Shown: positions 34,741-45,200 of the stretch, in pieces
How the letters are laid out: every line of letters starts with the position of its first letter
Position numbering within the stretch: position 1 is the first letter of the stretch
Translations under genes and position numbers: made by a program
DNA from: Eublepharis macularius
Taxonomy: Eukaryota > Chordata > Lepidosauria > Squamata > Eublepharidae
DNA: 64,000 bases
Direction of reading: 5' to 3'
Assembly: GCF_028583425.1 (NCBI RefSeq)
Contig: NC_072801.1
Location: 66,169,766 to 66,233,765 of the forward strand
Notes under the pieces: generated by a model
The model's database searches: none
What the model was told of the DNA's origin: nothing
Seen by the model: only the letters and a program-made list of their open reading frames with translations

Positions 34741-34989
34741 GGGAAATCAGTAATTTGAGGAGGGTAATTTTTCCATTCTTGGGTTTCTAAAATTATTTTT
34801 AAAGAAATTAAATTGCATATTGTTCCTAAATTCGTGTTGCTCCTGTTTCATCTTCCAAGCATGATTAATATAGACTCTTTGAACAGAATTTATATGGGAA
34901 AATAAGAAAACCTAGCCTGGCTTCTAGAGGATCACTGTAAACAAAGTGATCCTCTTTCTACTCTCCAGATGATGTAGAAAGGGAAATCA

Positions 34990-35997
34990 TTATGGATGGA
35001 TCTTTTAGATCTAGAGGGTATCCTGAGTTGGCTATTGAAGAGATGAAGAAAAGGGCATCCCACAAACCCCGCGGGAGTTTACTGAGCCCTAGGAATAGAA
35101 TAACTGATGATAGATTGAAATGGGCATTAGACTACACCAATCTTGCCCCAGGAATAGCGAACGTAGTATGGAAGCACTGGCATCTGGTTGCCGACATTGA
35201 GAGTTGTGGTTCGGCTCCTTTTGCAGGCTTTAGAAGAACGAGAAATTTAAAGGACATGGTGGTCCATTCCACCATGAGAGGGATGGGAGAAGGGGACCAT
35301 CTCCTGAAGGGACACTTCTCCTGTGGGAGTTGTAATGTTGCCCTTTTACAATGAAGACAACAAACATCATTAACCCCATCGCCAACAAATCATTATTCTC
35401 TACTTCCTTTTCCAATTGGAAAACGCCGTTTGTGGTATATTTAATTCAATGTAGTTTCCACTTAATGTATGTGGGGAGTACAACTCGCCCCCTTAAGATC
35501 CGAGGGCAGGAACATCTTTCATGTATAAGACACAAAGTATTGGAGGCACTGCTTGTAGAACATTTTATACGGCACCATGATTCCAAAATAGATCTGAGGG
35601 TAACAGTGTTACAGGCTTTACAACCAAAACATTCAGATGGTCAGCGCAGACTTTTGCAACTCGAATCTGAATGAATCCAATCCAATCCAAGCCACACAGT
35701 CATGTCCGACCCCCGGCTACTCCATAGATCGTCTCCCTCCAGGCCTTTCTGTCCTATAGCGCGTCAAGAGAGATCCGCAGAGTCTCGCAGTGAAGTTTTT
35801 ACAGGGTAGTTCACCATTGCTTTCCCCAACCCAACACACTTAGCCGTACGACAGCCATGGATGGTAAGTCATACGTTGCCACCCCCTTGGCACTTTGAGC
35901 CGGTGTGGGATAAGGGGGATCTGAATGGATATACAGGCTTAATAACATCACTCCATATGGGCTGAAGAATGCCTTGGATTTGAGCTGTTTCCTGTAA
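34990..35997 (+). mobile_element. Penelope-like element, 3' part with GIY-YIG nuclease
   Basis: The plus strand encodes the C-terminal region of a Penelope-like retroelement. It includes AGFRRTRNLKDMVVHS, a cysteine motif FSCGSCN, then after a frameshift near 35350 the nuclease core YLIQCSFHLMYVGSTTRPLK (GIY-YIG type, here YLI...YVG). The coding end (WIYRLNNITPYGLK, stop TAA 35995-35997) is separated from the nuclease by an inserted SINE. The frameshift and insertion show it is dead. Confidence 0.85.
35675..35925 (-). mobile_element. SINE inserted in the Penelope-like element
   Basis: The insertion splits the end of the nuclease ORF. The text atctgaatg occurs just before (about 35664-35672) and just after (about 35919-35927), a 9-bp target duplication. 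A (CCAAT)-like tail lies at the left, so the element points to the minus strand. The family is not recognised with certainty. Confidence 0.65.
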
Positions 35998-36807
35998 ATT
36001 TTGTGAATTTTGTAAATTTTGTTCTTTTGTAGGATAGGAATTGTGTAGGCTGCGGGCTCTTTAAGTAGGATAATAAAAAGAGTGGGGAAGGTTACACCCA
36101 GATACAATGCTAACATGTTCATTGCAGAGGTTAATGGTGGTTTGAAATTGACCGTTCTAATTACTGTGAGTATACCAGTCATGCAGATATAATTAAATTG
36201 TTTTATGTTGAATGGCAACATGTTATGATGATTGAGGGTGATTGTATTATAGATTATATTGCCTGTGAAGAAGCTATTACTGTGATACGGGATGGATTAT
36301 TGACATGCTGGCGATACCCGTAGGTGTGGCTGTTTGGACTGAACTATACTGTCCTGCATCTGCTGCAACACTGCAGGCTTCTACACTTTCCTGAACGTTT
36401 TCCTACCAGTTGGTTATCGATGAAGCAATAAATGGGACTTTAAAAACTGGACTGCATATTTTCGATATACATTTGTATTGTTTATGTTTCCACCATTGGG
36501 CATTGCTGAAATTTGTATTTGTATATATGTCTAAACTTGTTTTCATTGATTTTGATTTCTGAGGCACTACTGGCCCTTTATATAAAATAGTTTTGTTAAT
36601 TTTGTTAACTTTCTTTACTCCTGTTGACTGTATACTTTGGGGGGGCTTTTTGCCTTCACTTACTCGACTTGTGCCCCGAGGTAGTTCTTCTTCGGTTGAA
36701 GACTTATTCTCTAGACAATGCATTACTTCCTTGAGTTGTAGCAAGGGAAACACCACTCAGTGCTGAGAGACATCAAAACAATCCTTAAAAGGCAAAACCA
36801 TTTAACA

Positions 36808-37065
36808 ACAACAACAACAACAACAACCTTTGATTTATATACCACCCTTCTGGACAACTTAATGCCCACTCAGAGCGGTTTACAAAGTATGTCATTATTA
36901 TCCCCACAACAAAACACCCTGTGAGGTGGGTGGGGGTGACCGAGCTCCAGAGAGCTGTGACTAGCCCAAGGCCAGCCAGCTGGCTTCAAGTGGAGGAGTG
37001 GGGAATCGAACCCGGCTCTCCAGATTAGAGTCTCATGCTCTTACCCACTACACCAAACTGGCTCT
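36808..37065 (-). mobile_element. tRNA-derived SINE, full length, reversed
   Basis: It starts on plus with an (AAC)n tail and ends with the reversed A box in acccactacaccaaactggc. The B box is present as gggaatcgaacccgg. It belongs to the 26637 family and interrupts the first copy of the V2R 3'-flank repeat. Confidence 0.85.
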
Positions 37066-37729
37066 CAGTTTAATAGGGGATGGTACAGTCTTGGCACCTC
37101 TTAGCACAATTAGTGGGCAAACTAGGGCAAGTCCTCACTATTCAATGGGCCTGGCTTAGCCAGCACCACACAACAGGACCATAGGGAGACTGCCTGTGGG
37201 AGGAGGAGTGAAAACTGGGAAGGGGGCAGACAAAGGTGGATGAGAAGGAAGCAGGAAAATGGAGAGAGGTTCTAGGGTGGCAAGGAAGGGAAAGAGGACA
37301 TGGTAGGGGGAGAGAAAATGCCACCCACAAGTCCCTGCAGGTGCCCCTCTGGTTAAATGGAATTCTCTAAGCAATGCTTCACTTTCTTGAGTGGCACAAA
37401 GGGGGAAGAAAGAGAGATACCACTCAGTGCTGAGAAACATTAAACAAATCCTTAACAGGCCAAGCCATATCATGGGGATGGGAGTATTTTGGCAACTGTC
37501 AAAGTTAATAGGCACAGTTAATAGGCAAACTAGGGCAAAGAAAGAAGTAATTCTGGCCACATGGGGAGACTAGGTGGCTTTGCCCAAATGCATGCTGCCA
37601 TTAGCATAAATCCACATTTAAGAACATCAAAAAAAATCTGAATACTCAGATCAAGCATTTTTATAAAATCAAATCTAACCCCAAAGTTGTTGTCTCCTGT
37701 ATTCATTGGTGAATGCTGTATTAAGACAG

Positions 37730-37849
37730 AGGGCCAAGCTACACATGACGAATGACACTTGAATGGCAAGTGTATTTCTCCCTGTTCACTTGCCCTCCAA
37801 TCAATCCACTTGCCGTTCAAGTGTCATTCGTCATGTGTAGCTTGGCCCT
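37730..37849. mobile_element. Palindromic MITE, copy 3
   Basis: It runs from gggccaagctacacatgacg to the reversed end tcatgtgtagcttggccct. It is inserted between the second 3'-flank repeat and the V2R exon-6 fragment. Confidence 0.85.
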
Positions 37850-37866
37850 AAGAGAGAGGTGTCTCC

Positions 37867-37992
37867 CTTAGTCTTAATACAGCCTGGATGCTATGAAGAC
37901 AAGAATCACCGTGATGGTTTTGGTCAACATTCAGGAAACAGAGATGGAGAAGGTGATGCCAAACATGGCTTGCCGCAGAAGACAGGTCACCT
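37867..37992 (-). pseudogene. V2R exon-6 fragment
   Basis: About 125 bp on the minus strand matches the TM3 region of V2R exon 6, reading [19 protein letters not shown] before a stop. Both ends are cut, and the rest of the receptor is absent. It aligns with 38895-39010 of V2R-D. It is a relic of a tandem exon-6 duplication. Confidence 0.85.
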
Positions 37993-38381
37993 TTCTTGAG
38001 CAATAGGAAGAGGGACACCACTCACTGCTGAGAAACATGAAACAAATCCTCAATAGGCTGAGCCATTTAATGTGGGAGGGGGAGTCTTGGCACAGTTCAT
38101 CTGCAAATAGGGCAATGTAAGAAATAATTCTGGCCACATTGGGAAACTAGGAGGCTTTGCCCAAATGCATGCTGCCAGTGCAATGCCATTAGCACCAACC
38201 CACATTTAAGAAGATCAATGAAAATCTGAAAAATCAGATCAGGGCTTGAATAAAATCCAATCTGACCCTCATGTTGTTGTCTCATGTATTCATGGGAGGG
38301 TGCTGGATTAAGACTGAGAGAGACATGTTAAGAGAACTAGATTAAGAGAGAAAAGTCTTAAGAGTAAAAAGAGATGAAGAA

Positions 38382-39292
38382 CTAATTGAGACTGTTCTTC
38401 TTCCTAACAAGTTGCTCCCTGGTGTTCAGCTGAGGCCTCACTAAAATAATGTAGCATTTTGGGAAGAAAATGCAACCCAAGAGCCCAGCACTAGAGGCCA
38501 AGATGGAGAAGACCTCCACGGCCACCATGTATTTCCCTTTGGTGCTCAGATATGTTGGGACAAAGGACACCCAAACACTGCAGAACACAAACATGCTGAA
38601 GGTGATCAGCTTGGCTTCATTGAAGCTGTCAGGAAACTTTCGGGCAAAGGAAGCCACAGAGAAGCTGACAATGGCCAGAAAGCCCATGTAGGCCAGGACA
38701 AGGTAGAACATGACCTCTGAGCCTTCGTTGCACTGCACTGTGATCTGGCTGATCTGGGAGTGCATGTCAAGCTCTGGGAAGGAGGGAGAAGTGGCTGTCC
38801 AGATGGTGCAGATACCCATTTGAATGAGAGAAGAGAGAATAATTACAAATGTCGCCAGCCTCTTCCCTGCCCATTTCATGATGCTGTTTCCTGGCCTGGA
38901 TGCCTTGAAGATGAGAACCACAGTGATGGTTTTGGCCAACACACAGGAAACAGAGGTGGAGAAGGTGATGCCGAACACAGTTTGCCGCAGAAGACAGGTC
39001 AGCTCCCCAGGCTGGCCAATGAACAGGAAAGAGCAAAGGAAGCCGAGCAGGAGAGAGGCCAGGAGGGTGCAGGTGATGCTCCTGTTGTTGGCCTTGACAA
39101 GGGGTGTGTTCCAGTGCAGAACAAAGAGCCCCATCACCATGACTGTGGTCAAGGAAGATAAAAGGGCCAAGGAAGCCAAGGCTGCTCCCAAAGATTCTCC
39201 ATAAGATAAGAAAGCCAAGCTTCGGGGTATGCATTGATCTTGCTTTTGATTTGGATACTGATCCTCTGGGCACTTCCAGCATTGTTCAGCAT
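38382..39292 (-). CDS. V2R-D exon 6 (seven-transmembrane domain)
   Basis: The exon is 911 nt, with acceptor ttcag and the stop at the low-coordinate end. It contains [56 protein letters not shown] and [13 protein letters not shown]. No gaps are present relative to V2R-A and V2R-C. Confidence 0.94.
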
Positions 39293-42200
39293 CTGAAATT
39301 AATAGGGAAGATCTTAGTAACAAAGATGTTTTGCAAGCTTCATCTTACACAAAATCTTTTTTCCCTTTAATGTGATAATGGAATTTGACTTTGTCTATAA
39401 AAATCAGATGGTGACATTAATCGGATACAGGAATGCCAATTCCTAGTCCCCCTTATTCTTGAATTATGCTGAACAGATCCTGTATGAAAGTGAAATAGGG
39501 ACTGAATGAAGAGGAAAAAAAGGATATCCTTGAGGGAAAACCCCGTTGTCAGGTCAAACACGCTCCATAGCCTCGTATTTTCTACCTCGGTTCAAGAAAT
39601 GAGATTTCCTCGAACTTATTTATTCAACTGTTGTTGACATAAGGGATGGGTATTAGAAATGGCCCAAATGTAAAGCTCAGGTTTTTTTCCTGATAATCAC
39701 TCCTTCTTCCTTTACCAATTTGCACTGAAATCTGCCCTTCAGGGCACCGAGAACAACTATAGCAACAGACTTCTTTCCTCTCCGCAGCAATCTTGCTGGA
39801 TCCTGGTTGGCAGCTCTTGACACAGGTTGAAGTTGGTACCCCCTAACAGGAGTGAGAAAGAATGTTTTTTAGAATGAAAATAGTGTACCTCTAGAGTGGC
39901 CAATGCCAGATTTGGATATGGATGGAGATTTTGAAACAGTGCATGGGAGGCAGCTCAGTTCATATATAATTTTACATCTTGTGATTTTCCCAAGCATTTT
40001 GCCTATGCCACTCACTGAGTGGTGGTTGGAGTAGCTAGAGGGGGACAGAAAGGTTCCCACTGAATGAACGATCAGACTCCACAATTGCATGTCATAAAAA
40101 GTAGAATAAACCAATTGATCCCAAAGATTGAATAACATACACCAGTGCTAATGTTAATTTCGCCAATTACTTTGATAATGTTGAGTCTGGATATGTACAT
40201 TTATAAAACGCTGATTAATTTCAACTATTTGACTCTTTAGTGCTGTGCTTTCCTACCAACAAGAAAAATTCTGCCTTATTCCACTTCAACTACCTTGGGT
40301 ATTTGGGTAGGAAGGCAGTATTCAAATGTTTTACATAAATAATAAAATCAAACTCTCCTTCTGTATTCTTTGTCTATTGTTCTCATTTGAAAACACTGGA
40401 GGCTCCCCTATCATTCTCAAATGCCTCTTTTGACACAACTCTCTCCTCTCCAGCCATACATGATCTCTGGTCAAATCATGCTGTATGATCAATGTGTCAA
40501 AGCTCAAAACGAAATTCACTCCATGAATACTAGATGTGTGCTTTGAATATCTTTAAACGTGTTCCTGTTTATCATAGTAGCCTGAATAGTTCACATTCAA
40601 TAGTTTGTTCTCTTCCTTCTCTTAGCTCAGTAAAATATTATCCACTCATCTCTCTTGGTCTATTCTTGCCCCTTTTCTACCTCTGGAATTTAGAGCAGTC
40701 TCATCTTTTGTGTTTGTGGTATGATGTCTGAATACACTTACGTATTCATAGACTGAGGGCCAAGCTACAAGTGACGAATGACACTTGAACGGCAAGTGTA
40801 TTTCTCCCTGTTCACTTGCCCTCCACTCAATCCACTTGCCATTCAAGTGTCATTCGTCACTTGTAGCTTGGCCCTAAGAGGTCTCATGCCAGAAATAGTT
40901 TTGTCCTGGTGGATGTATTACTGTGATTCATAACACCTGTATTCCGTATCAACTGTACTATAGACTGCCGCTGATTAATCTGGAAGAATGGTGTGCGATA
41001 ACTGTTCTTTTTGCCGCTACCTTGTGTACTTGGCATACTATATTTAAAACTTTTCCACAGTGATGGAATGTAGTATTTCTCGTGTGTGCTATGAAGTTCA
41101 GGTATGGTATACATAGGTTTGACAAGCAAGGATTTACTGCATCTTGCTGACAGAATTTTTCCAGTTTTGTGCATTGAGGTTTGCACCCTCTCATCTCTTT
41201 CATTTTATCCTGAAGATGAGGCTAGTCTGGCTGAGAGGCTGTTGTTAGCCTAAAGTCACCCACTAAATATTTTAATCGTTTTATCAGATTTTTTTTTGTA
41301 AATTAAGTGAACATATGTGCAAAGTGCTCTGTGCATGTAATAAATAGCAATAAATATAATGAATAAATACAATTAATAAATACAGTAAATAATTAAGTCA
41401 TACTAAAGGGTCAATTTCCTCCTCAAAATTGTCAGCATAATAGCTCATATGTGTACAATCCATATAGAAGGTAAAAAGTCCTTCTAATCAAAAGATGGAA
41501 CCATCAATCCACAAGTGTAAAAGAGTTTCGCCGTCTGGAATCCTACCACTACATGGCACAAGTCCTTGTTTGGGGATATACATTATTTATTATTCCCAAG
41601 CCAAATCACACACCCCTATCTGGAACTTGGTGACCAATTTTCAAATGTCTGCAACAGACAACTTCTGCTTCGACCGCAAAAAAGCTTTATATAAATATTA
41701 TATATGTATATATAAAAATGTATAAGTACACATATATGTATATGTAACAATGTACTGCCCTCCTTTCCACTCCAATATGGTCCTCAAGGCTGATAACAAC
41801 AACATATTACAACATTTTAACATTAAAACTGCATTTAAAATTATATATATATAAATGTTTAACATTCATAAATACAATAACAACATACATAAAAACAGCC
41901 ACAGCCTGGGAGAGAGCCAGTAAGCAAACACAGGCAAATCCCGGGGTAACAGCTCTAGACACAAAGTGGAAACAAACTACCGGGGATTGAAAAATAGTAA
42001 TCTAATTAAAGTGCTAGTACTCCCAAATTCCTATGCATTAAACAGAACACAATATATACAATTATTACAGTGAACACTCATTAAGTACAAAGTACTGAAA
42101 AGCAAATAGAGGACTACTTCTACCCCTTCCGTTTGTTCATGAATTGCCAACCACCTAACTTCAGATCAAAGAGTCTCCAGAAGCAAGCCCTCCAAAGATG

Positions 42201-45200
42201 AGAAGAATGGATGCATGAGATCCTAATGGGGGAGGGTCCTTAAAATATGCTGGTCCCAATTTTACAAGGCTCCAAAGGTGAATACAAAGCCGCTTGAACT
42301 GGGATCTGCAGCAAATAGGGATTCAGTGTAGAGAACGAAAGGGGAGTGAACGTACTCTAGTGACTAGATGGTCTGTATGGCCCCTTCCAACTCTATGATT
42401 CTATGATATGGTTCCCACTCCATTCAATATTCTGTATGACCTGTAGCTTCTGGTCCTGGTGACAGGCACCACTGGGTGCAACTGCCAACTGTTTCTCCAA
42501 AACTCTCATTCTATGAAGTTGCTGCTTTAGGAGGTCAAACCTTCTGCCCACCAGCAGTACCTCCATTTTGTCCCTTTGATGGGTTTATGGGTTTCCACAA
42601 CCTCCCCTGGATCTGTTCTTAGTACAGAATAGAGTTGAGGTTTATACGCATAATTGTGACAACTCGACACAAATCTTTGGAAGACCTTTCCTGAAGGCTT
42701 CACATAGATGTTGAAAACCATGGGGGAGAAGATAGAACTTTGTGGAGCCCAGGTAGTGGAAGAGTGGAGCAGCAGGCCCCTGGACCATGCTCTCAAACCT
42801 GTCATTGAGGTAGGACTAAAATCATTGCAAAGAAGTGTCTCCCAGTCACAGCCTTAAAAGGCAGTCCAGAAGGATACCATGGTCAATTACATCAAATGGT
42901 GCTGAGTAGAGTTGGGCACGATCGGCATTGCGATAGGAAAATACCCACAATAATGGTGTTCACACCATCGGGACCCGGCTGATTGGTGCCATCCATGGCA
43001 ACAGATCCAGCTGTCGGGGGGCGGCACTTGTTCGGGGCTCGATCGGGTCGATCGGTATTTGATTGGAATCCAGACACTCTAGCACCAGCAATCTATTGCC
43101 CTGGCAACGGAGCCAGGGGAATGCCTGAGCTGTGTTTCCCCTCCTTCTGTTGCCCTGGAAAGCCAAATGGAAGCCCAGCTTTCCTTGATCAGCAGGGCTT
43201 CCTTCCAACCACGGAGCAGCAATGCACTCACCAGTTGGGAGAAGAGACCCAGGGAAGGGAGGCGGAAGGGGGTGTTCTGTAGCCATGGGAACTCCAATCT
43301 CATCCCTGCAAACCCTGATAGGCAGCTTTGATGGTCAAACACAGTCCTCCTGCCCCTCCCCCATCCTTATCTGTCTTGTTTGTCAAAACAAACTATGGGG
43401 ATCCTGATGTTGGTGTGAGTGTGCGTATAGGTGAGAGTCGAGCCTCCTACCATCCCAGATTTGTACTAATTGTGCATTTGATGAAGGGATTTCTTTGTTT
43501 TGGTTTTGTTATTGGCTTTGAATCCACATCCTTTACCCCCCCCCCAATTACTTACCCCCCATTTGTCTTGGCACAGAATTTTTGTTTTGCTTATGAATAT
43601 ATGTGTAAAAAGGAGAAACGGTCTGGGGAGAGACCAGGTCTAAAGAGTAAAAGAAGGTGTTTCTGTAATTAAGGAGGAGAGAAAGTTGTTGGAATAGGGA
43701 AAATCAGGGGTTAAAAAAACTCTGTGTCTCTACTTGTTGCTTGAGCTAGGGAGAGAAATGGGCAGCATGCAGTCTGGAAAGCACACGGAGGTTTCATTCT
43801 GCAGCTTGAGGTTAACTTTTTAACAAAAGAACTTTAAGGCAAGAAACTTGATAATATTTCACCTTAGGGAGGAAAAGCAAACAGTTGTGAGTGAAAAGGT
43901 GGCTTCCTGAGAAAAAATATAAGCAAAGGGAGAGGAAGGGGTTAAGAAAGCGAGAAAACAAAAACCCCTGGCTTTGAGAGCGGCTATCAGCTGAAGCTGT
44001 TTTGCGCTCCTTTCCTCCTGAGTTCATTCAATGTGTTGAAAGAGTTAACACTGAAAAGAGATCTCTCTCTCCTCCTGGCTTCTCAGCCCAGTGACTGCAT
44101 CCCTTTTGCAAGAAGGGGGAGAAGTTAATGTGCAAAAGAAAATACAGCCGCCTTTCAACTCTCAGTCTCTGCTGGTTTGGAACTCTAATTAGATTAGGTG
44201 GTACAAATGATTTGGCTTTTTCATGACGAGAAGGGTAATACTTGGTAAATCGAGGGCTCAGAGGAGCTGAGCGGGAGTGTTTGCATACGCCTGGCAGCCG
44301 CGCCACCACCCACCTTCCCACATAGCTGGGAATAGCAGCACGCCCGCTTTGGCCTCCCCGATCCCCGATCCACGGATCGGAAACGGGAGATGACAGGTGT
44401 GGATTGGTGATTTGGGATCGGCGCTGGCGCAGATCCACAATCAGCTTGATCAGTAATTTTTTTGGGATCGTGCCCACCTCTAGTGCTGAGATATCCAGGA
44501 GGACTGAGAAGGTACAAAGCTCTTCATGGCCACCTTTGTTCAGTATGTATTTGGGACCACTTTCCCTCATTGTTACTATACCTGAAATGTCAGGAACTAC
44601 GATGCCAAGGCCACGGTGATACAGCCTGGAAAATCCACAACAACCATCGTTATCCAGCTGAGAAAGCCTTCGACAATATAAGAGTAGGTTGCTAGATATT
44701 GAACGTCAGATGTTATATAGTTTGGCTACTAAAACCTGCTCTCCCCTGAGCTTCCTTTCACTACAGGGAGGATGGCTCTATATTTATCTTCCCTGCAGGT
44801 GCCACAACTCCATAGAGCATTTTTTTTGGCCAGGTGTAATGCTTTGCCTTCAGCCATTCTATATGGCAGATTTAACAGGATAGCCTATTCAGCTAGATGC
44901 TGTTTATCTGAACAAAAATGTGTTGAGTCAATTACACAAGTTCCTTTGAATTGTCATTTGTACGCTGGTATACATCTAACATATTTAAAATCTGTTCTAG
45001 CTAGTATGATGGATTGCTCTGACTCGCTCACAGTCTTTAGATTGTTGAACGATTCCTTTCCTGATGTCATCGAGAAGGTGGCTATGTTTCTCCATTCCGC
45101 TTTGAAGTTGCATCAAAGGATATCAGAGAAATAAGCTATAATTGTATTTATGTATTTGTAATGTATTATCCTTTTAACCTTGTTTTTCTTTTTTGTAAGT

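Larger units (their letters stand above)
36700..38330. repeat. Three copies of a V2R 3'-flank repeat
   Basis: Related blocks lie at about 36710-37145 (split by a SINE), 37370-37729 and 37994-38330. Shared text includes ccactcagtgctgaga, gcaaactagggcaa and tttgcccaaatgcatgctgc. The last block abuts the 3' end of V2R-D exon 6 and the middle block abuts the V2R exon-6 fragment. They look like tandem duplications of a receptor 3' end with later loss of coding DNA. Confidence 0.7.

Noticed and set aside
40884..41700. Penelope-like terminal region in V2R-D intron 4
   Set aside because: The text cctgaagatgaggctagtct recalls such elements, but no coding motif or boundary could be found.
44028..44570. 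180-codon minus-strand frame near the hAT-like element
   Set aside because: It runs across the transposon end into LINE sequence and has no known domain, so it is a chance frame.
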